9,712 bases of DNA from Desulfovibrio sp. (GTDB taxonomy: Bacteria > Desulfobacterota > Desulfovibrionia > Desulfovibrionales > Desulfovibrionaceae), in the NCBI GenBank assembly GCA_028708195.1, contig JAQVZK010000049.1, positions 1 through 9,712 on the forward strand, in the 5' to 3' direction. A program made the translations under genes and the position numbers. Below, piece after piece: positions 1 to 8,422 of the stretch. The notes under the pieces were generated by a model. It did no database searches. It was not told the DNA's origin and was given only the letters and a program-made list of their open reading frames with translations. Positions within the stretch are counted from its first letter, which is position 1, and every line of letters begins with the position of its first letter.

Positions 1-215
1 CGGGGATTTCTTTCATCCTTCTGGGACGAAGGATCCATAACCAGCATGCGTATATTACGGCCCACCTGTGGAGCCGCAAGCCCAACACCGGGCGCTTCAT
101 ACATGGTTTCGAGCATGTCGGCGGCAAGCTGGCGGATTTCTTCCGTCACTTCGCCCACAGGCTCGCACACCTCTTTGAGGCGCGGGTCAGGGTAGGTAAC
201 AATATCAAGAATCAT
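1..215 (-). CDS. def: Peptide deformylase, 5' part only (runs off the left edge)
   Basis: Removes the formyl group from the initiator N-formyl-methionine of nascent proteins; a cytosolic metalloenzyme that works at the ribosome exit. The first 71 residues are in the window. They begin MILDIVTYPDPRL, the usual deformylase opening, and carry motif I, GVGLAAPQ, at residues 43-50. The metal-binding motifs EGCLS and HEXDH lie beyond the edge, so metal ligation cannot be checked. The ATG at 215 is preceded by GAGG (226-223) with a 7-base spacer, which fixes the start. The gene lies 43 bp after aspS in the same direction, so co-transcription with hisS-aspS is likely. In many bacteria fmt follows def, but that would be outside the window. 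The binding site is enclosed in a small inverted repeat (see the separate entry). Confidence 0.93.
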   Translation of the reverse strand, partial: MILDIVTYPDPRLKEVCEPVGEVTEEIRQLAADMLETMYEAPGVGLAAPQVGRNIRMLVMDPSSQKDERNP

Positions 216-227
216 GAGGTATCCTCA
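215..227 (-). promoter_or_regulatory. Ribosome binding site of def inside a small inverted repeat
   Basis: On the minus strand the sequence is TGAGGATACCTCA, a perfect 5-bp stem with a 3-base loop. It contains the Shine-Dalgarno GAGG in its left arm and the A of the def start codon in its right arm. If it folds, it would hide both. The stem is short and may be weak; its presence is seen, its effect is inferred. Confidence 0.4.
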
Positions 228-228
228 A

Positions 229-249
229 GCCCCGGCGGTTGGCCGGGGC
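229..249 (-). other. GC-rich hairpin in the aspS-def spacer
   Basis: A perfect 8-bp inverted repeat (GCCCCGGC at 229-236 and GCCGGGGC at 242-249) with a 5-base loop fills most of the 43-bp spacer. No T-run follows on the minus strand, so it does not look like an intrinsic terminator. It ends 2 bases before the GAGG of def and could act as a processing or mRNA stability element, or affect def translation. Function is inference. Confidence 0.5.
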
Positions 250-258
250 CGGCATTCG

Positions 259-2151
259 TTATTCCGTCTTTGCCTCTTCACCGGGCTTGCCGGTTTTGGG
301 CTTGTCGCCCGGCTGTTCGCGCAGGCGCAGGCCCAGTTCACGCAGTTGCTTGGCTGCCACGGGCGAGGGGGCGTCTGTCATGAGGCAGGTGGCCTTTTGT
401 GTTTTGGGGAAGGCGATAACGTCGCGGATGCTGCTTGCGCCCGACAGCAACATGATAAGGCGGTCAAGACCAAAGGCAAGGCCCCCGTGCGGCGGCGCAC
501 CCTGCTCAAGCGCCTGAATGAGGAAGCCAAACTGGCTTTCAGCCTGCTCGGGCGTAAAGCCAAGGGCTTCAAACATGCGTCTCTGCACTTCGCCAGAATG
601 GATGCGGATGGACCCGCCGCCCACTTCACTGCCGTTGAGCACCATATCATAGGCGCGGGCACGGGCGCGGGCGGGATCAGTGGTCATGAGGTCCATATGC
701 CCCGTGGCTGGCGCCGTGAAGGGATGATGGCAGGCCACGTAGCGCTTTTCTTCGTCATTGTATTCAAACAGGGGAAAATCAGTAACCCAGAGGAAATTAA
801 AGCTGTCTTCAGGGATGATGTGCAGTTGGTGGGCCAGATGCACGCGCAAGTTGCCCAAGGCCGCATTGACCATGCCGGGTTCGCCCGCCTGGAAGAAGAC
901 GATATCGCCCACCTTGAGGTCAAGAGCTTCGGCAATGCCCTTGCGTTCCTCGTCAGAGAGAAACTTGGCAATGGGCGACTGCCATTCGTCGGCCTTGATC
1001 TTGATCCAGGCCAGACCCTGAGCGCCGTAGATTTTGACAAATTCGGTAAAGGCGTCGATCTCCTTGCGGGTCATACCTTCGCCGCCGGGAACCTTCATGC
1101 CCTTGACCAGGGGCGCTGTGGCAAAAAGCTTGAAGCCCGAGCCGCGCACGATCTCGGTGATATTCACAAGCTCAAGCCCAAAGCGGGTGTCGGGCTTGTC
1201 CACGCCGTAGCGGGCCATCGCTTCGTCCCAAGGCATACGCGGGAAAGGCAGGGCAATATCTATGCCCATGACATCCTTGAACACGCGGGCCATAAGGCCT
1301 TCAGCCATGCCCATGACGGTTTCTTCGTCCGCAAAGCTCATTTCGATGTCCACCTGGGTGAACTCGGGCTGGCGGTCGGCACGCAGATCTTCGTCACGAA
1401 AGCAGCGTACGATCTGGAAATAGCGGTCCATACCGGCCACCATAAGCAGCTGCTTGAATATCTGCGGCGACTGCGGCAAGGCATAGAATTCGCCAGAATT
1501 CAGACGGCTGGGCACGAGAAAGTCTCGTGCGCCCTCAGGGGTGGATTTGGTCAGAATTGGGGTTTCAACCTCAACAAAATCAGCATTATCCAGATAGTGG
1601 CGCACGCTCTGGGCAACCTTGTGCCGCAGACGCAGATTGGCCTGCATGCGCGGGCGGCGCAGGTCAAGATAGCGCCAGGCCAGGCGCAGGTTTTCACCGG
1701 CATCGCAGCGATCTTCGATGGCGAAGGGTGGGGTTTTGGAAGTATTGAGCAGCTTCCATTCAGTGGCCACCACCTCGATCTGCCCCGTGATCATATTGGG
1801 ATTGATCATGCCTTCGGGGCGCGGGCGCACCTTGCCCTTGATGGCAAGCACGTATTCCGAGCGCAAAATGTGCGCATTTTCGTGCGCCTTGGGGGCCGCA
1901 TCAGGACTGAAGACCACCTGGGTCAGGCCCATACGGTCACGCAAATCCACAAAGATGAGCCCGCCGTGGTCGCGCCGGTACTGCACCCAGCCCATGAGGC
2001 AGATTTCCTGCCCGTCATTGGCCAGTGTCAATTCACCGCAGCTATGGCTGCGCTGCCACTGCCCAAGGTCGGTGATATACTTCTGATGCTCCTGCTGCAC
2101 GTCCTGGCCTTGCGCGGGCGTTTGCCCGGCCATTTGGCTTTCTTCAGTCAT
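259..2151 (-). CDS. aspS: Aspartyl-tRNA synthetase, bacterial type (630 aa), probably non-discriminating
   Basis: Charges tRNA with aspartate using ATP; cytosolic class IIb synthetase. Seen in order: an N-terminal OB-fold anticodon-binding domain (about 40-140, with [20 protein letters not shown] at 54-73); the catalytic start with [20 protein letters not shown] (196-215); motif 2 with [19 protein letters not shown] (250-268); the bacterial GAD insert (about 300-415); and motif 3, [13 protein letters not shown] (557-569). At 630 residues it exceeds the roughly 590-600 typical of the family. The excess is a Gln-rich N-terminal stretch of about 25 residues and a Lys/Glu/Pro-rich tail after about 610. 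The His in RDHGG (residue 62), where E. coli has Leu, is the residue linked to relaxed specificity in Pseudomonas AspRS, which also makes Asp-tRNA(Asn). The ATG is 1 base after the hisS stop and has only a weak site (CGGGAA, about 9 bases upstream), so coupling is likely. The in-frame ATG at codon 7 is an alternative start. Confidence 0.97.
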   Translation of the reverse strand: MTEESQMAGQTPAQGQDVQQEHQKYITDLGQWQRSHSCGELTLANDGQEICLMGWVQYRRDHGGLIFVDLRDRMGLTQVVFSPDAAPKAHENAHILRSEYVLAIKGKVRPRPEGMINPNMITGQIEVVATEWKLLNTSKTPPFAIEDRCDAGENLRLAWRYLDLRRPRMQANLRLRHKVAQSVRHYLDNADFVEVETPILTKSTPEGARDFLVPSRLNSGEFYALPQSPQIFKQLLMVAGMDRYFQIVRCFRDEDLRADRQPEFTQVDIEMSFADEETVMGMAEGLMARVFKDVMGIDIALPFPRMPWDEAMARYGVDKPDTRFGLELVNITEIVRGSGFKLFATAPLVKGMKVPGGEGMTRKEIDAFTEFVKIYGAQGLAWIKIKADEWQSPIAKFLSDEERKGIAEALDLKVGDIVFFQAGEPGMVNAALGNLRVHLAHQLHIIPEDSFNFLWVTDFPLFEYNDEEKRYVACHHPFTAPATGHMDLMTTDPARARARAYDMVLNGSEVGGGSIRIHSGEVQRRMFEALGFTPEQAESQFGFLIQALEQGAPPHGGLAFGLDRLIMLLSGASSIRDVIAFPKTQKATCLMTDAPSPVAAKQLRELGLRLREQPGDKPKTGKPGEEAKTE

Positions 2152-2152
2152 G

Positions 2153-3403
2153 TTAGTTGGTTCCCGTTTGCAAAAAGTGTAGTGCCCCGGACTGCGGCAC
2201 GGCTGTCTGCTCTCCGCTTTCCAGATTTTTTATAACCACTGTGTTCTGGGCCGCTTCATCGGGCCCAATGATAAGGCAATAGCGCGCGCCAGACTTGCCC
2301 GCCTGGCGCATAAGGCTCTTGAAGCCGCCTTCGCTGAAATTCATTTCACCCCTGAGGCCCGCGCCGCGCAGGCTCTGGGCCAGAGCATAGCCCTGCGTTC
2401 TGCTTTCGGCATCCATACCCACAAGGTAAAAGTCTGCCGGGTCGGGGTTGCCTTCGCCCATCATGAGGGCCAGACGCTCCATACCTGCGGCAAATCCCAC
2501 ACCGGGGGTGTCAGGGCCGCCAAGACTCTTCACAAGGCCGTCATAACGGCCACCGCCCGCCACAGCCGCCTGCGCGCCGATGCTGCCGCTCACAACCTCA
2601 AAGGTGGTGCGGCAGTAATAATCGAGCCCGCGCACCAGCCTGTGGTCAAGCTCATAGGTCAGTTTTTCGCCGTCAAGCAGGTTGAGCACCGTGTCAAAAT
2701 GGCTTTTGCAGTCAGGGCAGTTATAGTCAAGCAACTTGGGGGCCGCATCGGTGATGGCGCGGCAGCCGGGCTGCTTGCAGTCCAGCACGCGCAAGGGGTT
2801 GGTATTTACCCTGCGGGCACAGTCCGGGCAGAGGGCGGCGCTGTCTACAGTTTGCAGATAGGCCAGCAGCGCTTCTTTGAACTTGGGGCGGCATTCGCCG
2901 CAGCCAAGGGAATTGACCTTGAGGGTCAGGTCCGTAAGGCCCAGGGCGTCCAGAAAACGCAGCAACATGCTGATGAGATCGGCATCGGCATAGGGGCTGT
3001 GAGAACCGAGACATTCGCAGTTTATCTGGTGGAACTGCCGCATGCGGCCCTTCTGGGGGCGCTCATAGCGAAACATGGGCCCTGTGGTGAAGAGACGGCT
3101 TACAGCCTCCCTATTGGCAAGGCCGCTTTCAATATAGGCCCGCATGACGCCCGCCGTGGCCTCTGGCCGCAGGGTGAGCGACCTGCTTTTGCGGTCAGCG
3201 AAGGTATACATTTCTTTTTGCACCACATCGGTTTCTTCACCGATGGAGCGTTGAAAAAGCTCTGTAAATTCCATAATGGGAGTACGCAGTTCCACAAACC
3301 CATAGCGGCTGAAAACTGTGCGCGCCGTATTTTCAATGCGGGTGAAAATCTGGCTGTCCGGCGGAAACATATCCGCAAAACCCTTGATGCGTGCGATGCT
3401 CAT
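2153..3403 (-). CDS. hisS: Histidyl-tRNA synthetase (416 aa)
   Basis: Charges tRNA(His) with histidine; cytosolic class IIa enzyme, normally a homodimer. Visible: motif 1 region around 45-60; motif 2, [17 protein letters not shown] (110-126); the HisRS signatures LVRGLDYY (256-263, with the catalytic Arg 258) and GGGRYDGL (283-290); motif 3, [11 protein letters not shown] (301-311); and a C-terminal anticodon-binding domain from about 325. The length is normal. The insert between motif 2 and the His signature carries eight cysteines as four pairs (168/171, 192/195, 209/214, 229/232). E. coli HisRS lacks these; they suggest bound zinc. The ATG at 3403 has GAGG at 3412-3409 with a 5-base spacer. 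The stop is 1 base before the aspS ATG, so the two synthetases are probably translationally coupled. Confidence 0.97.
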   Translation of the reverse strand: MSIARIKGFADMFPPDSQIFTRIENTARTVFSRYGFVELRTPIMEFTELFQRSIGEETDVVQKEMYTFADRKSRSLTLRPEATAGVMRAYIESGLANREAVSRLFTTGPMFRYERPQKGRMRQFHQINCECLGSHSPYADADLISMLLRFLDALGLTDLTLKVNSLGCGECRPKFKEALLAYLQTVDSAALCPDCARRVNTNPLRVLDCKQPGCRAITDAAPKLLDYNCPDCKSHFDTVLNLLDGEKLTYELDHRLVRGLDYYCRTTFEVVSGSIGAQAAVAGGGRYDGLVKSLGGPDTPGVGFAAGMERLALMMGEGNPDPADFYLVGMDAESRTQGYALAQSLRGAGLRGEMNFSEGGFKSLMRQAGKSGARYCLIIGPDEAAQNTVVIKNLESGEQTAVPQSGALHFLQTGTN

Positions 3404-3463
3404 GTATTCCTCAATGGAGCCCTTGTTCGGGCGCTTTTTTGGCCTCCTGGCCGGGGCCAGAAA
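3404..3463. other. purF-hisS spacer with short hairpins
   Basis: The 60-bp spacer has a 5-bp GC hairpin (CTGGC at 3447-3451, GCCAG at 3456-3460, 4-base loop). It also has a 4-bp stem (3419-3422 with 3429-3432) followed by six T on the plus strand (3435-3440). The latter would resemble a weak terminator only for antisense transcription. In the minus direction no T-run follows either hairpin, so read-through from purF into hisS is plausible. I see no convincing promoter. Confidence 0.35.
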
Positions 3464-4867
3464 TTAGCGTGAACCGCAGGAGCCTTCAAGCTTAAACTTG
3501 CCGCCGCAGTCGTCGCAGGGCACGGGATAGTTTCCTGTGAAACAGGCCATGCAGTAGTTGTGCGGCTGCGATACGGAACCAAGCAAGCCTTCAATACTGA
3601 GATAATGCAGCGAATCCACATCCAGTTTTTGCGTTATTTCGGCCAGATTGTTCTGCGCGGCGATGAGTTCGCCCCGCGAAGAAAAATCAATGCCGTAATA
3701 GCAGGGAGAGATTACCGGCGGCGAAGAAATGCGGATATGCACCTCCTTGGCCCCCAGTTCGCGCAGTTTTTTCACGCGGGTCATCATGGTGGTGCCGCGT
3801 ACGATGCTGTCGTCAATGATGCAGATGCGCTTGCCTTCAATCATTTCGCGCACGGGATTGATCTTCACCCGCACACCGAAACTGCGCATGCTTTGCGTTG
3901 GCTGAATAAAGGTACGCCCCACATAGTGGTTGCGTATCATGGCGTGCTCATAGGGCAGGCCTGAAGTGTGGGCAAACCCAAGGGCCGGGTAGATGCCCGA
4001 GTCGGGAAAGGGCATGACAAAATCCACGTCGGGCGTGGATTCTTTTGCCAGATTGCTGCCCATTTTTTTGCGGCAGAGGTAGACCTGCTCGTCAAAAATA
4101 TAGGAGTCGGGCCGGGCAAAATAGACCAGCTCAAAAATACACTGGGCCGATTTTTCGGGTATGGGCTGAATGAGGGTTTCACTACGCACACCGCCCTCAT
4201 CCACAACCACCACTTCGCCAGGCGCCACCGAGCGCACAAACTCCGCCTCCAGCAGATCAAAGGCGCAGGTTTCGGAAGCAAACACGGTGCTGCCGTTCAT
4301 GCGGCCCAATGCCAGAGGGTGAAAGCCGTGGGGGTCGCGCACAGCCACAAGGATGCCGTCCATCATGACCAGCAGGCAGTAGGCGCCGCGCACCCTGTAG
4401 CAGGCTTCCTTGACGGCGCCTGGCAGGTCATTGTGGCGCAGGGCGCGCACCAAAAGGTGCATGAACACTTCTGTGTCATTGCTGGTGGAAAAAATGGCCC
4501 CTTCGTCTTCCAGATCTTCGCGCAGTTGCCCGGCGTTGACCAGGTTGCCGTTGTGAGCCAACGCTATGGACCTGCCCTTGTAATTGGTAAGAAAGGGCTG
4601 GGCGTTGTTGGCCGAAGACTTGCCGGTGGTAGAATAGCGCACATGCCCCACAGCGTTGCGCCCCTTGAGGCTTTGCAGGCTGTCTTCAGTGAAGACGTCG
4701 GGCACAAGACCCATGCCCTTGTGCTCGTACACGCCGTCAGAATCAAAGGTGACTATACCCGCGCTCTCCTGCCCCCGGTGTTGCTGGGCGTAAAGACCGA
4801 AGTAGGCCAGACGGGCAGCCTCATCATGGTCATAAATGCCAAAAACACCGCATTCGTGCTTAATCAT
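3464..4867 (-). CDS. purF: Amidophosphoribosyltransferase, Fe-S type (467 aa)
   Basis: Makes 5-phosphoribosylamine from PRPP and glutamine, the committed step of purine synthesis; cytosolic. The N-terminal Ntn glutaminase domain starts MIKHECGVFG. Removal of five residues would expose the catalytic Cys6, as in the Bacillus-type enzyme. Further marks are QQHRGQESAG (28-37), GHVRYSTTG (74-82), AHNGN (104-108) and SND (129-131). The PRTase domain has the PRPP loop IIDDSIVRGTT (350-360). Cysteines 243 (QCIFE), 389 (PCYYGID) and 439/442 (CMAC) match the four ligands of the 4Fe-4S cluster known from B. subtilis PurF, so oxygen sensitivity is expected. After these comes an extra CDDC (451-454) and Cys464 close to the C-terminus. 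The ATG is 5 bases after the lipoprotein stop with TAAGG overlapping that stop, which implies coupled translation. No PurR-type operator is evident nearby. Confidence 0.97.
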   Translation of the reverse strand: MIKHECGVFGIYDHDEAARLAYFGLYAQQHRGQESAGIVTFDSDGVYEHKGMGLVPDVFTEDSLQSLKGRNAVGHVRYSTTGKSSANNAQPFLTNYKGRSIALAHNGNLVNAGQLREDLEDEGAIFSTSNDTEVFMHLLVRALRHNDLPGAVKEACYRVRGAYCLLVMMDGILVAVRDPHGFHPLALGRMNGSTVFASETCAFDLLEAEFVRSVAPGEVVVVDEGGVRSETLIQPIPEKSAQCIFELVYFARPDSYIFDEQVYLCRKKMGSNLAKESTPDVDFVMPFPDSGIYPALGFAHTSGLPYEHAMIRNHYVGRTFIQPTQSMRSFGVRVKINPVREMIEGKRICIIDDSIVRGTTMMTRVKKLRELGAKEVHIRISSPPVISPCYYGIDFSSRGELIAAQNNLAEITQKLDVDSLHYLSIEGLLGSVSQPHNYCMACFTGNYPVPCDDCGGKFKLEGSCGSR

Positions 4868-4872
4868 AAGCC

Positions 4873-5790
4873 TTACTTCTTCAGTTTTTTGCGCAGATGC
4901 GCAATGCGATTGTCGATGACCGACGGATTGGGGTATGCGTCGCGTGCCAGTTCAAACTGTTTTAATGCTTCACTGCCCTTGCCCAGTTGCTCAAGAGCGT
5001 CTGCCATCAGATACCCGGCCATCCCGCGTACAGTCTGGTCAGGGTCGCTGTCCAGTATCTGCTGCGAGAGGTCGGCCACATCCTGCCAGCGTTCTCTGGC
5101 CATGTTCTGGTCTGCCAGATCATACATGCACATTATCTTGTCGTGGTCTGCCAGTGGCAGGGCCAGACACAGCTGCAAGGTATCCTCGCCCGCGTCAAAC
5201 CGGCGCAGGCTGAACTGCATGGCCGCCAGACGCCGGTACCCCTCAAGCACCTGCTGCAAACTGAGCCCGCCAAGGCCTATATAGGCGTTCCAGATATCCA
5301 CGGAACGCTCAAAGCGGTGCAGGCTTTCATTCACTTCTGCCATGCGTTGCAGGATGACGGCGCTGCGTGCATCGTCATCCATATATTCTTCAAGCATGGT
5401 TTCAAGATACTCAAGGCTTGCCCGTGGCTCCTGCCCTGCGGCATTGACCACCACAAGCAACTGCTGCCAGGCTTCCCACCTGCTGTCCGCGTCCTGAGTG
5501 TCCTGTGCCTCACGCAAATAACGCTCAAGCAGCCTTTCGGCAAGGGACCATTGCCTTTGCGAAACCGCTTCTTGCGCCTGGGAAAGGTCATCGCCCTTGA
5601 GGCCCGTACCTTCGCAGCCAGCAAGCCCAAAGCACAGACAACAGAGCACGCCCAGGGCAAATCCCCGCGCACTTGCGAACAAACTGGCCCACTGCCCGAC
5701 AGATGCCGGGCCAGCATAGCCCACGCTTGCGGGCGAACAGGGGGGCACTACCGCCCCCCTGAAAACCTGTTTTTCAGCAATGAAAAACAT
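4873..5790 (-). CDS. TPR-like outer-membrane lipoprotein (up to 305 aa), function unknown
   Basis: I do not recognise a named family. With the ATG at 5790, residues 44-58 form a hydrophobic run ending in the lipobox LAGC, so Cys59 would be lipidated after signal peptidase II cleavage. The next residue is Glu, not Asp, which favours the outer membrane. The mature part is helical with TPR-like pairs, clearest at about 70-91 (AQEAVSQRQWSLAERLLERY) and 262-286 (ADALEQLGKGSEALKQFELA). It ends in a basic KKLKK. The start is doubtful. The ATG has AAGGG about 9 bases upstream and lies 14 bp after gyrA, but then about 43 residues precede the hydrophobic run, and that DNA is full of hairpins. TTG at 5682 would give a compact 22-residue signal peptide (MFASARGFALGVLCCLCFGL...) but with a poor binding site. 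It sits between gyrA and purF; the 5-base gap to purF suggests joint expression. A scaffold or assembly role is only a guess from the TPR fold. Confidence 0.8.
   Translation of the reverse strand: MFFIAEKQVFRGAVVPPCSPASVGYAGPASVGQWASLFASARGFALGVLCCLCFGLAGCEGTGLKGDDLSQAQEAVSQRQWSLAERLLERYLREAQDTQDADSRWEAWQQLLVVVNAAGQEPRASLEYLETMLEEYMDDDARSAVILQRMAEVNESLHRFERSVDIWNAYIGLGGLSLQQVLEGYRRLAAMQFSLRRFDAGEDTLQLCLALPLADHDKIMCMYDLADQNMARERWQDVADLSQQILDSDPDQTVRGMAGYLMADALEQLGKGSEALKQFELARDAYPNPSVIDNRIAHLRKKLKK
5719..5777 (-). other. Cluster of three inverted repeats after gyrA
   Basis: Three hairpins lie nearly end to end: 5759-5765 with 5771-5777 (7 bp, CTGAAAA/TTTTCAG, 5-base loop); 5739-5746 with 5753-5760 (8 bp, AGGGGGGC/GCCCCCCT, 6-base loop); and 5719-5724 with 5729-5734 (6 bp with one G-U on the minus-strand RNA, 4-base loop). 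None is followed by a T-run on the minus strand, so an intrinsic terminator is not clear. Their position suggests mRNA processing or protection of the gyrA 3' end. It also argues that this DNA is a spacer rather than the N-terminus of the lipoprotein. Confidence 0.5.
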
Positions 5791-5804
5791 TATGCAGGCC
5801 CTTA

Positions 5805-8399
5805 TCAGGCGTCGTCCTGCTGTTGGTCATTGTGTTCATCAGTATCCGGCCCGCCATCAGATCCTTCGTCATTCTGCGTGGGATGGGCATCACTTACAGC
5901 CGTGGAGGCTGCACCATCAACAGGCAAAGCGTCGTCAACATCATCTTCGTTGACGTGATGGCCCGTCTGCCCGCCTTCGTCCACCCGGTCAAAGCCCACC
6001 ACATGGCCGCCCTCGTCCAGACGCACCAGCATGACGCCCATAGTGGCCCGGCCCTTGGTACGCACATCGTCCACGCTGATACGCACGATCTTGTTGGCCG
6101 ATGTCAGCAGAATAAGCCCGTCATTATCGCGCACGGGCATGGCACCGACCACAGGCCCGGTCTTGCCCGTGACCTTGAAGTTGATGATGCCCTTGCCGCC
6201 GCGTGATTGCAGGCGGTACAGCTCGACACTGGTGCGCTTGCCGTAGCCGTTGGCAGAAATGGACATGATTTCGGTGGTCAGGTCCGTTTCTTTCATAGTA
6301 ACGCCAGCTACCACAAAATCCTGCCTGCGCAGGGCAATGCCCTTGACGCCCGTGGCCACACGGCCCATAGGCCGCACATCACGGCAGGAGAAGCGGATGG
6401 CAATACCGTCTGCCGTGGCCAGCACTATATGGCTGTCGTCGCGGATGGGCCGCACCACCACGAGTTCGTCGTCTTCACGCAGGCCCACGGCCATGAGGCC
6501 CGTTTTACGGCAGCGTGCGTAGAGTGAGGCCGAGGAGCGCTTGACCATGCCGCGCTTGGTGACAAACATAAAAAACTTGTCTTCGGCAAATTCGCGCAGG
6601 GCCAGCACCGTGGTGACCCACTCGTTTTCCTCGAGGGGCAGCAGGTTGTTGATGTGCACACCCTTGGCCGTACGGCTGCCTTCAGGCACCTGATGCACCT
6701 TGAGCTGGTGCATGCGCCCCTTGTTGGTGAAGAGGCAGAGGTACTGATGGTTGGTCGTGGTCAAAAATTCCTGCACATAGTCGTCATCGGAGGTGTGCAG
6801 GGCCGCAATACCCTTGCCGCCACGTTTCTGCTGCTGATAGTTTTCAAGGCCGGTGCGCTTCATGTAGCCACGGCGCGACAGGGTGATGACCACTTCTTCA
6901 TCAGGAATGAGGTCTTCTATATCTATATCCGTCAGCGCTTCGCGCAAGACCTCGGTGCGCCGGGGGGTCGCAAAAGTATCACGGATCTCGCTGACCTCAC
7001 GCCTGAGTTCGTTGCGCAGTACTTCAGAATTTTCAAGAATGGAGCGGAAGAATTCAATCTTCTGCAGCAAATCCTTGTATTCGGACATAAGCTCGTCGCG
7101 CTGCAGGCCCGTGAGGCGCTGCAGGCGCATCTCAAGAATGGCCTTGGCCTGAATTTCAGTAAATTCAAAGCGCTTCATGAGGGCGCCACGGGCTTCTTCC
7201 GGATTGGCAGACGCCCGGATAAGGGCCACGACCTCGTCAATATTGTCAATAGCAACGCGCAGGCCTTCAAGAATATGGGCACGGGCCTCGGCTTTTTCAA
7301 GATCATAGCGCGTGCGGCGAATGACCACCTCGCGTCTGTGGTCCACAAAGCAGGTCAGGGCCGACTTGAGGTTCAACAGTTGCGGGCGGTTGTCCAGCAC
7401 GGCCAGCATATTGATGCCAAAGCTCGTTTCAAGCGGTGTGAACTTGTACAGACCGTTGATGACAATCTCGGGGATGGTGCCGCGCTTGAGGTCAATAACC
7501 ACGCGGATGCCCTTACGGTCAGATTCATCGCGCAAGTCGGTGATACCGTCAATTTTGCGGTCATTGACCAAAGCCGCGATTTTTTCAACCAGCGAAGACT
7601 TGTTGAGCCCGTAGGGGATTTCTCTGATAACAATGGACTGCGCGCCCTTCTTGCGGTCTTCAATTTCCATCCGGCCGCGTACCTTCACGGTACCGCGCCC
7701 GGTATGGTAGGCGTCGTAAAGCCCTTTGCCGGCATAGACAAAGCCGCTGGTGGGAAAGTCCGGCCCTTTCACATGCTCCATCAGGTCGTCGACGCTGCAC
7801 TGGGGATTGTCCAGCAGCACCTGCAGGGCATCGCACAGTTCGCCGAGGTTATGGGGCGGAATATTGGTGGCCATACCAACGGCGATACCCGAACTGCCGT
7901 TGACCAGCAGGTTGGGCACCTTGCTGGGCATAACCGTTGGTTCCTGCAAGGTATTGTCGTAGTTGGGCCGAAAATCTACGGTGTTTTTGTCCAGATCGCC
8001 CAGAAATTCCTGGGCCAGCTTGGACATGCGCACTTCGGTGTAACGCATGGCCGCCGGGGCGTCGCCGTCGATGGAGCCAAAGTTGCCCTGCCCGTCCACC
8101 AGTGGATCACGCATGGAAAATTCCTGCGCCATACGCACCAGGGCGTCATACACAGCCGAATCGCCGTGGGGGTGGTATTTACCGATAACGTCACCGACGA
8201 CACGGGCGGATTTTTTATGCGGACGGTTATAGTTGTTGGCAAGCTCGTACTGGGCAAACATGATGCGCCTGTGCACGGGCTTCAGACCGTCGCGCGCGTC
8301 GGGGATGGCGCGCCCTATGATAACCGAAAGGGAATACTCCAGATACGACTTGCGAAGCTCTGTTTCTATGCTTATCTGCGGCTGCTGCGTTTCTGCCAC
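5805..8399 (-). CDS. gyrA: DNA gyrase subunit A (864 aa from the GTG at 8399)
   Basis: Breakage-reunion subunit of gyrase, which with GyrB introduces negative supercoils using ATP; acts on the nucleoid. Numbered from the GTG at 8399: [20 protein letters not shown] (9-28), the quinolone region with [10 protein letters not shown] (76-85), and the catalytic Tyr120 in MRYTEVRMS. Ser81 and Asp85 are the wild-type residues at the main resistance positions. The coiled-coil gate is at about 345-480. The C-terminal wrapping domain has six blades and the GyrA box QKRGGKG (524-530), which marks gyrase rather than ParC. The last 58 residues are acidic and contain no Lys or Arg. The open frame extends to a GTG at 8468, but the GTG at 8399 has GAGG with a 6-base spacer and gives the usual family N-terminus, while the extra 23 codons overlap hairpins. 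It ends in tandem stops (TGA at 5807, TAA at 5804). Confidence 0.97.
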   Translation of the reverse strand: MAETQQPQISIETELRKSYLEYSLSVIIGRAIPDARDGLKPVHRRIMFAQYELANNYNRPHKKSARVVGDVIGKYHPHGDSAVYDALVRMAQEFSMRDPLVDGQGNFGSIDGDAPAAMRYTEVRMSKLAQEFLGDLDKNTVDFRPNYDNTLQEPTVMPSKVPNLLVNGSSGIAVGMATNIPPHNLGELCDALQVLLDNPQCSVDDLMEHVKGPDFPTSGFVYAGKGLYDAYHTGRGTVKVRGRMEIEDRKKGAQSIVIREIPYGLNKSSLVEKIAALVNDRKIDGITDLRDESDRKGIRVVIDLKRGTIPEIVINGLYKFTPLETSFGINMLAVLDNRPQLLNLKSALTCFVDHRREVVIRRTRYDLEKAEARAHILEGLRVAIDNIDEVVALIRASANPEEARGALMKRFEFTEIQAKAILEMRLQRLTGLQRDELMSEYKDLLQKIEFFRSILENSEVLRNELRREVSEIRDTFATPRRTEVLREALTDIDIEDLIPDEEVVITLSRRGYMKRTGLENYQQQKRGGKGIAALHTSDDDYVQEFLTTTNHQYLCLFTNKGRMHQLKVHQVPEGSRTAKGVHINNLLPLEENEWVTTVLALREFAEDKFFMFVTKRGMVKRSSASLYARCRKTGLMAVGLREDDELVVVRPIRDDSHIVLATADGIAIRFSCRDVRPMGRVATGVKGIALRRQDFVVAGVTMKETDLTTEIMSISANGYGKRTSVELYRLQSRGGKGIINFKVTGKTGPVVGAMPVRDNDGLILLTSANKIVRISVDDVRTKGRATMGVMLVRLDEGGHVVGFDRVDEGGQTGHHVNEDDVDDALPVDGAASTAVSDAHPTQNDEGSDGGPDTDEHNDQQQDDA

Positions 8400-8405
8400 T
8401 GCGGG

Positions 8406-8409
8406 CCTC
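8406..8409 (-). promoter_or_regulatory. Ribosome binding site that decides the gyrA start
   Basis: GAGG on the minus strand, 6 bases before the GTG at 8399. The rival GTG at 8468 has an AGGGG-like site almost touching the codon, which is too close. This supports 8399 as the real start. Confidence 0.65.
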
Positions 8410-8422
8410 ACTGCTTTTTTTG

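Noticed and set aside
214..2235. 673-codon open frame on the plus strand opposite aspS
   Set aside because: It lies wholly opposite a conserved synthetase gene, its translation shows no recognisable domain, and long antisense frames are common opposite GC-rich genes. Its apparent start coincides with the def start region by chance.
3419..3440. Plus-strand terminator (GCCC/GGGC stem with six T)
   Set aside because: Only a 4-bp stem and no plus-strand gene upstream to terminate; kept only as a note in the spacer entry.
3968..5284. 438-codon open frame on the plus strand across purF and the lipoprotein gene
   Set aside because: Spans two real genes on the other strand and shows no domain.
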